A stretch of 64,000 nt of DNA from Ceratopteris richardii (Eukaryota > Streptophyta > Polypodiopsida > Polypodiales > Pteridaceae). Positions 26,692-43,025 of the stretch are shown piece by piece (within the stretch, counting starts at the first letter, position 1; the number at the start of each line of letters is the position of its first letter). The notes under the pieces are model-generated. The model was not told where the DNA came from and did no database searches. It worked only from the letters and a program-made list of their open reading frames with translations. The stretch spans positions 100,805,931 through 100,869,930 of the forward strand of contig CM035430.1 in the NCBI GenBank assembly GCA_020310875.1, in the 5' to 3' direction. A program made the position numbers and the translations under genes.

Positions 26692-26706
26692 AATCCCCCT
26701 TGGGAG
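26692..26706 (-). other. Element G polypurine tract
   Basis: Minus-strand CTCCCAAGGGGGATT lies directly before the LTR start. Confidence 0.8.
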
Positions 26707-26765
26707 TGATGCGATGAACAAGGAGCTGGCACTCATGTATAAGGAAGTGCCAAGCTATGTGGAAA

Positions 26766-29700
26766 TCACTCCACAAAAGGAAGTAAGCCCAAAGCTTTGC
26801 GGAAAGCTTCAAACTTCTCCCTAGGTAGGGCCTTCGTGAAAAGGTCTGCAATGTTCTCCTGCGTGGGCACATATGCCAAGCTGATCTCCCCAGCAGAGAA
26901 CCTCTCCCTGACATAGTGATAATGCACCTCAATGTGCTTAGTGTGAGCATGGAACAGAGGGTTCCTCGCAACTGCCAATGCGCTCTGACTGTTAGTGAAA
27001 ATGGTGGTGGCAAAAGACTGGCCAACACCCAAATCAGCCATAAGGCGTCTGAGCCACACACACTCAACACTCGTTGTGAAAGCTGCCCTATACTCAGCCT
27101 CACAACTGGAAGTGGCCACAGTAGGCTGCTTCTTGCTCAACCAAGATATACATGAGCTACCAAGCATGAAGCAAAAACCACTGGTGGACACACGAGTGTC
27201 ATAGCAACCAGCCCAATCTGAGTCAGAAAAAGCATGCAAATCTGGCGGTAGTGATCCCCCCTTGGGATAAAACAACCCAAGTAGCTGAGTACCACTCAAG
27301 TAGCGAAAGATGCGCTTAACCGCCTTCCAATGCGTGACTCTTGGGCAATGCATAAACCTACTCATCTGTGAGACAGCAAACTGAATATCTGGCCGGGTAA
27401 TGCATAAGTAAATCAAGCATCCAACAGCCTGCTGATAGAGAACAGCATCAAATGCATCTCCAGCATCATGAAGACTCAATCGTAAACCTGTCTCCATAGG
27501 AGTGGCAATAGGCTTACAGTCTTCAAGGCCAAAACGCTACAATAATGTGTCAATATATTTCGTTTGACACAAAGCCATTCCACCATCAACTTGCATAAAC
27601 TGAATGCCCAAATAGTGATGCAAATGCCCCAAATCAGACATCTCAAATGAGGCATGCAAATCAGCCTTAAAATCAGCAATATGCTTCTCAATAGGACCAG
27701 TGAGCAGCATGTCGTCTACATAGACAACAATGATCAGAAGCACATCATTAGCACACTTAACATATAAGGTGCTTTCAGTTGGACTGTTCTCAAAACCATG
27801 TGCAATCAGATAGGCATGTATCTTCTCATACCAAGCACGTGGTGCTTGCTTTAAACCATATAACGCCTTCTTTAACCTGCACACCTAGTTTTCATGCCCT
27901 TTCTGCACAAAGCCACGGGGCTGAAAAACATACACTTCTTCATGCAAGTCACCATTCAGAAATGTTGTTTTAATGTCCAACTGATGTACATTCCAACCAT
28001 GATGGGCTGCAAGTGCACAAATGCTCCGAACAGTAGTCATACGGCATGTAGGTGCAAAGGTCTCATCAAAATCAATGCCTCTTTCCTGCGCATAACCCTT
28101 TGCAACAAGCCTAGCCTTATACCTGTCAACTGTACCATCAGGTTTACGCTTCAGCTTGTATACCCACTTAGTGCCAATGGCCTTCTTGCCAGGAGGCAAG
28201 TCACATAAAGACCATGTACCATTCTTTATTATAGCATGATATTCAGATTGCATAGCAGCCATCCAATTTTCTGAATTCTGTGCTTCATCAAAAGAAACAG
28301 GCTCATTCTCATCACAGAGACTAGATGCAGCCATAGCATAGCAATCTGATGCAAAGGAGGCACTATGAGAGCCGGAACGAGTACGATATGACAAAGGTGC
28401 ATCTAATTTGTTGTCACGCAAAGTCTGCACCAGCCATTTTGGCATAGTTTTTGCTTGCTCAATATCAGCTCTCTCATCAGCAAGTGCATCATGTAAATCT
28501 GCATAAAAAATGGAATGATCTGCATCATCATATGAAACCTGCAAAGGCTGAGAAGTTGCCTCATTAGGACCAGCACTAGACTGTCCACCTGTAAAAAGAG
28601 GCATCAAAGTATCATACATGTCTTTGGAGCTAACAGATGTCTCCTTAGTACATGAAAGCAATGGCTGAATAGCATCTTCCACAAATACAACATCACGGCT
28701 AACCAGAATGTGTTTAGTCTGTGGATGATATAGGCCATAGCCTTTACTTTGAGAACTGTATCCAACAAAAATACATTTAACTGCTTTATCATCCAATTTT
28801 CTGTGATGTTGTTCAGGCACTAATGCATATGCTAAACAACCAAAAACACGCAGATGAGCAACAGATGGCTTGTGGTCATGCCAAGCCTCATATGGAGTAA
28901 TAGACTGCAGTGCTTTAGTGGGACACATGTTCAGTACATATGTTGCACACATGACAGCCTCAAGCCAGAAACTATAAGGTAAAGCCTGACTCTTGACCAT
29001 ACACCTCGCCATCTCCATGAGAGACTTGTTCTTCCGTTCAGCAACTCCATTCTGTTGAGGTGTATACGGCACTGTACACTGGTGTTTTATCCCACGTTTA
29101 GCCAGAAATGCATTAAAATCTGAAGACATATATTCCCCCCCTCGATCAGAATGGAGGGTGCCCATTTTACATGCTGACAGATTTTCAGCCAAAACCAAAA
29201 ACTGTTTGAAGCACATGAACACTTCGAACTTTGCTTTGAGTGGATATACCCATGCATGCCTGGAAAAATCATCAATGAAAGTCACGAAGTAAACGCAATT
29301 TCCAAAAGAGGGTGTCTGCATAGGACCATAGACATCACTATGTACAAGCTGCAATTTCTGCGTAGCCCGAACTAAACCATCTTTTGGAAAGGAAGAACGC
29401 TGCATTTTTCCCAAAATACAGCCTTCGCAAACATGTTTTCCAAGTGCCCCAAGTTTGGGCAAAGAGGACACCATTTCAGATTTCTGCATGCGTAGCAAAC
29501 TAGCAAAATTCAGATGACCAAAGCGTGCATGCCAAAGCTTTGCATCTGACATAGCCTGAGAATCTTGAACTGCACATGCCGAATCATTCACAGATCTTTC
29601 ATAGTCTATGAGCTTATACAGCCCACGACATAAAATGCCAGAAGCAATAATCACATCGCCATTTGAGAGATCATGAACTGTACACCTGTCATCAACAAAT

Positions 29701-31040
29701 TTCACAACCAAGCCAATCTTAGCTAATGCAGAAACTGATAACAGATTCTTTTTGATCCCTCGCACAAATAAAGCATCTGACAAAGTGAAAGAACTATCAT
29801 CAGCAGTAGTCAAAATGATCTTACCAACTCCCATAACAGGATAAGAGGAGTTGTTGGTGCATGTAACAGTATTCCCTGTAGGGGCAGGCTCGAGTGAAGA
29901 GAAGAAACTACGCTGCGAGGTAATATGTTTGGTCGCCCCACTGTCAAAGTACCAAACATCTGAGTCTACTACAGACATGCACTGATCATGAGAAGATGGG
30001 TCAAAACTGCAGACAGTAGTAAACGCCCATTCTTCTTCCTGCACAAGATTTGCAGACTTTGTTTTTGGTGTAGAGGCCTCTGCAACAACCATTCCAGCCT
30101 CTTTCTTCTTTGCCTCTTTAGCAGCTAGTTTTGGACAGTTCTTTATGATATGATCATTGCCTTTACAATACTTACAAAACAATTTCTGCTTTTCTGATTT
30201 TTTCTCATCTTTGTCTTTGTTCTTTAAATTAGCAGCATTTGCAGATTTCTGCTTACTAGTAGAAGAGCTCCATTTTCCTTTGCCCTTCTGACTAGCCAGG
30301 AAAGCTTGATCTGCAACTCGCATAATGGACCTGTTCTGCCTGGACTGATCTTCCTGCAATAGAATAGAGACTAACTCCTCAAATGATAAGGCATTCGGAT
30401 TGCCTTTCATCATCAACCGAAGAGTAGAAGCAAAACTTTGATATGAGTCAGGAAGACCATTCAGAACGGTCTACACAAGTGAGCTATCTGGTATAACCTC
30501 ATCAGCAGAAATCAACTGTTCCTTCAAATCTTTGATCTTCGTTAGGAAACTGTCCATAGAATCACCTTCATTCATGTGCTCACTCTCCAACTGTTTTCGG
30601 AGATAAGCAACACGAGCCTCATTCCTAGCTTGGTACAATGTGGTAAGTGTATCCCAAGCATCCCTAGCTATTCTGCAAGAGCGTATGTGAGGAATAATGG
30701 CATGTTTGACAGACAAAGCTATCAATGCATGTGCCTGGGCATCTCTGCCATCCCAACGAATCTGCTCTGCAGTAGGTGCAATAGAAACAGCAGCACGAAT
30801 AGGAATCTGCACAATATCATCTTCGGCACCATCTTCATCAGCTCCAGCACCTTTAGCACCTGTATTTGTAGTACCTGTAGTCGCAGGTGTAACAGGACGT
30901 CTTTCAACACCCTGCACAATGTTCCACAGTCCTTTTGCAACCAATACATGTCGCATCATATAAGCCCATAATGGGTAGTTGGTACCATCCAACTTATCCT
31001 CAACAGCCAACATACGGAATACATCACTGCTTTCAGCCAT
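26766..31040 (-). pseudogene. Element G gag-pol, one frame with three TAG stops
   Basis: The start at 31040 is followed by one continuous frame to 26766, interrupted only by three in-frame TAG codons: 30473-30471 (Gag), 27887-27885 (RT, just before [13 protein letters not shown]) and 27539-27537 (after RT). Visible domains: UBN2-type Gag; zinc knuckle CKYCKGNDHIIKNC; protease DSGATKH; integrase motifs HSDVYGP, HSDRGGEY and PQQNGVAERKN; RT with VVYVDDMLLTG; RNase H with SDSDWAG and EAEYRA. The third RNase H carboxylate motif reads TNSQSA rather than a GDN or CDN form. No frameshift is seen. Sense codons at the stops were probably Gln (CAG), judging from context. Confidence 0.92.
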
Positions 31041-31375
31041 GGCCGGTGACTAAAATACCTTGATGCAGAAAATTGACTGTATCTCAAAAAGTTGAACGAA
31101 ACTGCCCAGACGAGTTCTGCTAGACCTGTAGCAAACTTCGAGACGCTTAAACTGGCGAACAGAAACTAGTATATACCTTTGGCACAAAAGGACGAAATAG
31201 CCTGCACAAGCGCTACGATAGTGCGTCCGGAGGCCGAAACGAGCTCAGATCGCAATTTTGGCACAACAGATCGAAGTTGTTTTGATCTGGGAAACACCCT
31301 GAGTATGCTCACCAAATTTCATGCGAATCTGAGACTGCAAACGGAGGAGTGTCGACGGTGTCATAGAGGGGTGTG

Positions 31376-35403
<4,028 letters not shown>

Positions 35404-35415
35404 ACCAGATCATTT

Positions 35416-37189
35416 TTATTCTTCTTCATCGTTGTCCTCCAAGAAATCTTCGTCCAATTCAAATTTACTGCTTTCTCTTCTCCTAAAGAGCTTGATTCTT
35501 TTCCCTGCAATCAAATTCTTTAGCATAGAACCATCAATTTCACGTAATTTATATGTACCTGTTTCATAAACTGAAACAACAATGTAAGGTCCGAACCAAC
35601 GTTTAGTTAGTTTCCGACGTGCATCATATTGAGTATCAAACGTTCTATCATATACAAGCACCCAGTCACCACTCTCTATTGGTTGCGGTCTTAGTCTATG
35701 TTTCTTATCAAAATATAATTTATTTTTCAACCTAGATGTTTTTAATTTTTTTATTGCTTCTTTAAGATTTTCATTTCCTTGTTTTAATTGCTTAATTCTA
35801 AATGCTAATAAGTCCTCTCTTGAAATGTTATCTTTCCAACCTAAATTCATCCAATTAAATATCTGAGTATGAATGGGAAATAATGGTTTCTGACAGTACA
35901 TGAGTTCAGCCGGCATAAAACCAGTTGTTCTCGTGTACGTCATGCGATCAGCCCAAAGAGCGAATGGGAGATATTTTGGCCATTGACCAATATCTCCGTG
36001 GCAAGCTTTTGAAATAGCCTTCACTATGGAAGGATGTCCTCGTTCAATTTTACCATTTGCTTCTGGGTTATAGGCAGTCGTAAGAGACAATCAAATTCCA
36101 TGTTGTGCAAAGAATTCTCTCGCTTCTCTCGCATCTAACTCTCCTCTATCCGCTACTACTTTTTCTATATATCCAAATCTAGATAAAACTTCTTCCAAAA
36201 GGAATACGCATACATTATAAGTAGTATTGGAACGAAGCGCTCTACCTTCGACGTGGTTTGTCAAATCCTCTCGTGCAAGAACAATATATCTCATGCCATC
36301 ATTGCTTTTTAGGCATGGTCACAAGGTCAACTACCCACTTGTAATGAATACAAGGTGGATAGGTCGGGTGAAGGGGATCTGTATGCTTGACAAAGGAGTG
36401 TAACTGGCACGTACTACAAGTGCTCACAAATTCTTTAATAGTTACATACATCCTCGGCCACCAGTAGCTTTCCCTAATCTTTTCATATGTAGCTACAAAG
36501 CCTTTATGACCAGCCCAAAGGCTATCGTGCATCTCTTGCATAACTTGCACTTGAAAGACCTTCAAACCTAGTACTCTTTGAGGGTTTTGAACCTTTCCTC
36601 TAGCATGTCTCCAAAGATATCCATCTTTCAAGAAGAAGTTTAAAGATTTCTTCCTGATGTTCCGGAATCGATTTGAGGGCCAGCTTGGGGAAGGCTGAAA
36701 TGAACTCAAATAGTTTCCTATATCTTTCCACTCTCCTTCATAATCACATTCTCTAAATCTCTCATACGCATAGGTAGATGTTTCATAATTTATTAAATTA
36801 ATATGATTATTTAATGCTTCACTATTATTATCGAATTTTGCTCTTGAAAGCATATCAGCAACGGTATTATGTTTTCTGGCTATATGAACAAAAGCAGGAT
36901 TAATGAATTTAATATAGGCTATCCATCGTAGCATAGCTATATCCGGAGATGAACAATTAGCTATTAAACCTATTAACGGAAGACAATCGGTCTCTACTAT
37001 TACATTAGCTCTTATAAAGTATTCTTTATTTGTTTTTGAAGATGTAACTAATCCCCATAGTTCTCTCTTAATTTGTGGGTAATTCTTTTGAGTATCATGA
37101 AGAATCTTTGCTCCAAAGCGAACTGCGTACCTTTGTTCCTTCTCATCATCCTGCCCAATGACCCAGCCTATACCAAGGACTAGTGTCAA
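35416..37189 (-). pseudogene. Element H RNase H and integrase
   Basis: Minus strand, from 37189 down. RNase H: GWVIGQDDEKEQRYAVRFGA, KRELWGL, ETDCLPLIG. The tether then leads to the integrase zinc domain with paired His (MHDSLWAGHKG) and CSTCQ, and the catalytic core. That core has a second carboxylate motif VVADRGE (DNGPE-like) and a third in TAYNPEANGKIERGH, where E is followed by RGH. After this comes a GPY-like C-terminus (WFGPYIVV, GTYKLREIDG). Frame breaks lie at about 36295 and 36091. The C-terminal ~220 codons are open. I see no chromodomain; the end is acidic (DEDFLEDNDEEE). Confidence 0.85.
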
Positions 37190-37270
37190 TGGTTAGGATT
37201 ACAGGCTTATTTCCTGTATAGTCAATACGTTTCAAAACAGGAGCATTGATAAGAAATTGCTTTAGACGCC

Positions 37271-38713
37271 TCATTGTTCTAGAATGCTCATCAGTCCAAA
37301 AGAATTTCTTCCTTTTCTCAATAAATCATAAAGCGGATTCGCTACATGAGCAAAGTGAGGGATCCAGATGACATAGAAAACACATGCACCTAGGAATCTC
37401 CTTACTTCACTTACATTGTGACATCTCTCAGAAATCCTACTAATGGCATCAACTTTTGCTGGATAGGGTCTACGACCATAATGGCCACATAAATGCCCAA
37501 CTATTAGCACTTCATTAACACCAAAAGTTGATTTCTCTAGGGAGAAAGTTAGTCCAACCTCTTCAAATCTTTCAAATATCTTTTCACAATCTGAAATATG
37601 ATTAGAAACAAACTTTCTGCAACCAGATGAATCTAAACTTTCATCCTTTTCTTTTTCCACACACCCCTTTATTGGAATATCATCAATAAAAGGCATCGTC
37701 ACTTTTGTGATAAAGTTATGTAGGACCAGATTCATAGCATTCATCATGTGTGCCACAGAATTCGTTGCTCCTTGTGGTAAAGTACACATACGTACTAAAC
37801 CCAAAGGAGTCTTCATCGTGGTCACATCTCGACTCTCAATTGCTTATTGAAACTGATCGTACCCTGAATACAGGTCTCCCATTGAATAGATGGAGTGACC
37901 AGCAAATGCCTCGGCAAAGTCATCTACAATGGGACATGTTCCTACATTCCTAATAGTGACCTCATTCACAGGCTGCAAATCTTGAATAAAGCGTAGCTTC
38001 CTGCTCTTTTTTGGTACCGTGAACCACCTATTAGAGTATGGTGCTGAGGATGGTTCCAAGATTCTCATGGCAATCTTCTCCTTTAACAGTCTCATTAGCT
38101 CAGGTAAATGAGCCTTTGGAACTGGAATCGGACGAAGATTCCAAGGAATATGCGCTACTATGAAAATAATCATCGGAGCTACTAACTTTGGGTCTGCACA
38201 TCCTATCTCATGAGGGAATAAAGAAAAAGCTTTACCATGACAAACAATCATCTTGGAAAACTGCTCTTTTTCAATTTGAGAAAGAAATTCATCACCGAAT
38301 TTAATATTTTTCTTACTCTCCTCAGTAAATATGTGACCTATCTTAGATTGATCTCTAAGAATAGGATCATTTGATACTTGACGAAGTATTTCATGACTAT
38401 CTTTGGGTAAGGGTTGAGCTACAGGCTTTATTTTCTTTTCTACAGTTTTGTATTTGGTTTCTATGCTAACTTCATGTTCTAGGATGAATTCACTAATAAT
38501 CTCATACTCTTGAATAGAGTTAAGAATTATCAGATTTGATTCTAAATTTTCATAAGAAACACTTTCTAGCTCTTCTAATAAAGTAGAACTTTTTGATAAT
38601 TCAATTATACTCTCAATTTTCTCGTCACTTGAAATTAATCCGGTTTGTCTGAAATATTTTTCAGTTTGCTTTTGAAATGTTTTTGTAAGATTTTCCTTAG
38701 TAATATAATGCAA
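37271..38713 (-). pseudogene. Element H reverse transcriptase
   Basis: The upstream frame (38713-37844) has a poorly conserved linker, then the RT palm: ILEPSSAPYSNRWFTVPKK, LRFIQDLQPVNEVTIRN, GDLYSGYDQFQ. An in-frame TAA (plus-strand TTA near 37842) separates it from TTMKTPLGLVRMCTLPQGATN and the catalytic box MPFIDDIPIKG (FIDD, near 37670-37695). Near 37300 a one-base shift moves the reading from KGRNSFG to a frame giving WTDEHSRTM, and another shift lies near 37190. The type of RT is gypsy. Confidence 0.87.
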
Positions 38714-38814
38714 ACTAGTTGTAGGAGTACAAATTAGATAATTTTCAAATTTATGTTCATTAATAGGCGAGACATCAAAACAACGTCCACTATTGTCTCG
38801 CTCAATAGTGGAGT

Positions 38815-39774
38815 CTAGCAGAAATTTTGATCATAATAAGCCCCATATTCTCTTACAGCCAGTGGATCATCACAAACATGACTGATCGAGTCAATGGGAT
38901 TTCTTCTTAAGCTCTTTCTATTTCTAGTATGGTTTGGGCAAACCGTCATAACTTGCAAAGAATCCTTCCCTAATTTGGATCGAATTCTTGCATACGCTGA
39001 TCCGTCGTTCATTGCTTTTGTTTCCATCCTCATTTCAGCTATAAATGGCTGTCCAAGAATCACTTCATATGAACGATTATCTTGAACAAAGAAGTGAAAC
39101 TCTTCTCGAACACCACCTATCATAATAGGGACATTTGCACATGCACCCAACAAAATACCAGAGCCATTATCAGCTGTTCTCATCCGCCAACCGTGCTCTT
39201 TATCGATTGGCCATCTAAATTTGTCAAAGAACTTTTTTGAAATCACGTTTATCTCTGACCTGGAGTCAATGAGAGCCAAAGCTAAACAAGAATCCTTTTC
39301 ATCACCGATTCTAATCTTTACTTCTGGTGTGCCTCGTGCCCAGAAACTAGAATTAAATTTACTCTCACTCTTTAACATTTCTTCATCAGGTTGTATGGGT
39401 CCTAGAAAATTTCTATTTACACTTCCTGTTGTAAATTCTTCATTATCCTCATAGTCTCTTTCACTCAATGTAACTGCATCATTCATAGCTAAGGTTTCCT
39501 TTGCCACGTCTTGCATGTCTTCATCTTGTGGCAAAGGAAAGCGTCTTCTTCTAATAAGTCGAATAAAACTGTCCTTGAACTCCGATTTCGCTATGGAAAA
39601 TACTTGCTCAAGTGACATCGTTACTTGACTTTTTAGAAGAATGTCATTTAAAATCTCCTCTTCTACCCTTCTTCTTCCCTTTCTCTTCATTTTGCTTTTG
39701 ATCCTCTTTATTTTCAGGTTTAGAGGTTTCTTTTTCCACTTTCTTATGTTCTTCTTGGGGTTGAATATTTTCAT
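38815..39774 (-). pseudogene. Element H protease region
   Basis: The minus-strand frame carries a retropepsin-like active site, ALIDSRSEINVISKKFFDKF near 39250. The usual Asp-Ser-Gly is Asp-Ser-Arg, so it is probably inactive. Downstream GVREEFHFFVQD and EVILGQPFIAEM are typical of the gypsy protease fold. The N-terminal part is Lys/Glu-rich. Confidence 0.75.
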
Positions 39775-40069
39775 CGATCGGCTTTTTTCCTTCCTTTATC
39801 ATTTTCCTCTTCTCTTCTTGAGATAAGTTTGATTTTTCAAATTGAACTTTTTTTGTCAGTTTTCTTTTCATCTTCTGCCTCCTAGTTACCCTCCTATCAC
39901 CTTCTTCTACATCATCCTGTTGATCTTCTCGTCTCCGTTTTTCCTCAACATTTGCAATGTGAGAAAAGACAGAGGATTGATCTACAGGAGCTTTCCATGC
40001 GGTCTTGCACATTATTTCGTCTCTAGCTTGTACCAATGCCTCTATTGAATATGGATTTTGGCTAGGCAT
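39644..40069 (-). pseudogene. Element H Gag C-terminal remnant
   Basis: A short open frame starting MPSQNPYSIEALVQARDE and ending in a very basic and acidic Lys/Glu-rich tail. It overlaps the protease frame by about 130 bp in another frame. There is no zinc knuckle. Assignment to Gag rests on position only. Confidence 0.5.
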
Positions 40070-40094
40070 TGAAGAAGGCCTATCCTCGACTAGC

Positions 40095-40478
40095 TGATGT
40101 CATCACTTGTTAAAACTCATTCTTAGTGTGTGGTTTATTATTTTTGATGAGATTACTCTTTAAAGTTAGCTCTTTATGTTATCTAGACTTCCGCAAGAGG
40201 AATTAAGCTAATTGCTATTGTGCTCAGATAATTATGTAAAACACTGGACATGTGTACGAACCAAAATAGCAAGTTTTTTACCTTTGAGCTAACTCCAACT
40301 TATCTGTTTTGATCTATCTTTTTGAGAATGATCTTCCAAGGTACATAGGGTGTCTAATACATCCATTGGCAAGCTAAAAGGGCCCACCATATACTCCTAG
40401 AGTTCATTTGACTGGTGTAGATCAAGGATTTTGCAACACCTCTTCATCTTCAAGCACATACCTATCCATCTCTTCACA
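40095..40478 (+). repeat. Element F 3' LTR remnant (last 384 bp)
   Basis: Collinear without indels with 24785-25168; ends CTCTTCACA. Its first ~890 bp are missing and H sequence lies directly upstream. Confidence 0.88.
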
Positions 40479-40524
40479 TTCTTGGATCTCACGGCTCTGA
40501 CGCCAATTGAGGGTGGATATTCTG

Positions 40525-40536
40525 GCTCTGATACCA
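40525..40536 (-). other. Element D primer-binding site
   Basis: Plus-strand GCTCTGATACCA, 2 nt from the 5' LTR edge at 40539. This is TGGTATCAGAGC on the minus strand. Confidence 0.9.
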
Positions 40537-40538
40537 CT

Positions 40539-41776
40539 TGTTGGCGATTAACTTTCGCTCTGATACCACTTGTTATGGTCGACACAGCAAAGGCTTGAAC
40601 CTTGTCAAGACTGCGGAAATCGCCACGCCACCGAAAGGATGCTAAGCTAGAGCGATATTAGAACACCTCCATAATCAACAGTAGCTTAGCAAGGTTACTG
40701 TTACTCAACATATAAAATTGCGCTTTGAATTTATTGGAAAATTTCACCAGAACTTCACCGGACTGTCACCGTAATTATACCGGAATCTTACCGGAATCAA
40801 CTCCTATTCTGTTTGTAAATACTTCAAGTGAGTATGCAAAAAGTAAGGAAGTGATGCGTGAACTTCCTTCACTGAGTGAACTCTTTCTGAAGTTTAAGAG
40901 AAAACTTCTCCGGTTCAGAATGTCCTTTTTCGGTTAGACTTTGTACTGTGTGTACATATCCATTTCACCGAGATCCTTGACGAACTGATAGTAGAGATGT
41001 CTAGCTATAAGATAAGCTAACTCTCATACAAACCTTTAATTTACTGTGTGAGATATACTTCGTTGTTCTACCAGAAAACACGTTTTCTGAGAAAACTATA
41101 ACTGACCGAAAATGCGTTTACTAAGATAGTACCGAGGGACACGTTTACTAACGAACTGTAACTGTTAACGGTTAACAAACTTTCTACCATAACACGTAAA
41201 TACTCAGAGTTCTTCACATACGAACAGTACGCGCAAACTTCCACATGAACATGTGTTTTCTATTAGAGAAGATGTGTACAAATTAACTTGGCCTCTTCTT
41301 GCTCAAGCTATGGAAAGTCTCCTACACTTAGTAGTTTCTCTTTACCATCTCTCTCAGATGAACACCTGACATTTCAGTTTTCGGTTATTCATCTGTACAT
41401 ACGCGATCTATGGCGTCTTCTAAAACTTTCTCACTCTATGTTCTCTCATACACGATCTCTGGCATCTTCTAACTTCCTCATCTCTTTGTTCTCTCCCTCT
41501 CTCTTATATTTTTGACCTCTGTATGTGCTCTATTTATACTGCACGCTCTTCTCACGCACGTTCTAGCTCGCACTTCCCTCTTTTATTCTTATGCGCGTTC
41601 TCTCTGTATATACAGTTTGATTCGGTTTAACGAACTCTGATTCTGCAAGATTTTGTACTGTACATAATGGTCGTGAATTTGTCCCTTCATTAAGGCTTTG
41701 ATTTTTTGAATATTTGATTCCGCTTCTCTTTATCTTCCTTTGTCTGTACGTCAAATTCGTGAGTGATTCTTCAACA
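40539..41776 (-). repeat. Element D 5' LTR
   Basis: 1238 bp, matching 18260-19508. The internal primer-site copy is at 40557-40568. The outer end TTCTTCAACA is followed by TATCT and ATCT repeats. Confidence 0.92.
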
Positions 41777-41794
41777 TATCTATCTATCTATCTG

Positions 41795-41871
<77 letters not shown>

Positions 41872-41960
41872 TTATTTATCTATCTATATATCTATATATC
41901 TACCTATCTATGTATCTATCTATTTTTCTTATCTATCTATATGCACATATACTTACACAT
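41777..41960. repeat. (ATCT)n microsatellite, right flank of D
   Basis: TCTA repeats grading into ACATATACTTACACATAC sequence just before the J LTR. Most simply it is the right-hand part of the array seen at 17612-18259. Confidence 0.95.
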
Positions 41961-41975
41961 ACACATGCACATACA

Positions 41976-42996
41976 TGTTGGTGCAATTACTCAAAGACTA
42001 AATGCTTGATCACTTATCCTAAAGTTCATATGTGCATTCATGTGTTAGTACATGAATAAAATCTTTTAAAAGATTGACTTTTACTCTTTGTAAAATTGCA
42101 TATATGGAAGCACTTGCAATCATGAGTTCTTAGGAAAATCTTTCCACGAGTTATTTGGTGAGGATTTATGGAAAATCATGCCCTTAGACCTTGGAACACG
42201 TTTAGTTAAAGATCCAAATTCAAATTTGAATTTTGGCACCAACAAAGAGGGTTACCTAGTTGCATGAAAATGGGGGAGATATAGCAAAGAGTTTAGAGAA
42301 TTTTCGGTGGCATATTGAGCTCACATTATAGCTCTTCTATTGCCCCCAAAGTGTGCAATCATTCATTGCCAATGTGAATGTAATTTATGTGCATTAATAC
42401 ACATAATCTTCCCATGTCCCATCTCTTCTACTCTGCCATATACTAATCAGAACTTTGAGCTTCTCTAATGTTTTTCTCACCATGTACTTGCTCATTTTCC
42501 ATGATTCTATTTTTATGCTACAAAGTTTCATGTCAATTGCCTTAGCCATTCTTGAGATATGCTCAAAACATTACACTCTCGTCAGCATACTGTTAACTCC
42601 CTAAAATGTTGGAATGCATCTTAGTTTTGCTAAGGATCATTCTCTAAGCATAGTTGATCATTTCAAGTGAAATAACTTTTGAAAGTTAGTTATCATAGTC
42701 AATTAGATATTCCCAAAAGGATTTTTTTCAATTATTACCAAGGAAGGAGTATTGCTCATTTTCTTGAGCACGTGTGGTGACCAAAATAGCAAGTTTTGGT
42801 TCATAGTGAAAAGTCCAAGTTATCTTTTTTTATTGAATGATTTGAGGATCATCATCCAAAGTACTTGGGTGATTACTTGTGCTTCTCGGAAAGCTTAGGA
42901 GGCCCACGTTTCACTCCTCAATGCATTTTTGGCTAGTGTGAAGCAAAAATTTGTAGCACCATCTCATCTTTGGAAGGTGTCCACCATGTCCTCCAA
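41976..42996 (+). repeat. Element J 5' LTR
   Basis: Begins TGTTGGTGCAATTACTC, like K at 53917. It ends near CCTCCA just before the primer site; the right edge is uncertain by a few bases. It is preceded by ACATAC repeats. Confidence 0.82.
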
Positions 42997-42999
42997 TAG

Positions 43000-43011
43000 T
43001 GGTATTAGAGC
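43000..43011 (+). other. Element J primer-binding site, variant
   Basis: TGGTATTAGAGC, the same variant as in F. Confidence 0.78.
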
Positions 43012-43025
43012 AACATCAGGGTGAA

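Larger units (their letters stand above)
26462..31375 (-). mobile_element. Element G: Ty1/copia element with short LTR, 5' LTR missing
   Basis: Minus-strand element with a 230-bp 3' LTR, polypurine tract, gag-pol broken by three stops and a leader to about 31375. The leader matches the orphan copy at 51885-52214 and then stops before the primer site, so the 5' LTR is lost. It belongs to a different copia lineage from B: 230-bp LTR, DSGATKH protease, and a Gag start of MAESSDVFRMLAVEDKLDGTNYPLW. Confidence 0.88.
35404..40080 (-). mobile_element. Element H: broken Ty3/gypsy retrotransposon
   Basis: The minus-strand domain order is Gag remnant, protease, RT, RNase H, integrase, so RT precedes integrase as in Ty3/gypsy. 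The 5' side is cut off at about 40080, just before the F LTR remnant, and no LTR could be confirmed. It is the only gypsy element with coding sequence in the window and is unlike the copia elements in every domain. Confidence 0.88.

Noticed and set aside
40095-40478. Solo LTR
   Set aside because: The TTCTT duplication and D continuity show it is the 3' LTR remnant of F, not an independent solo LTR.
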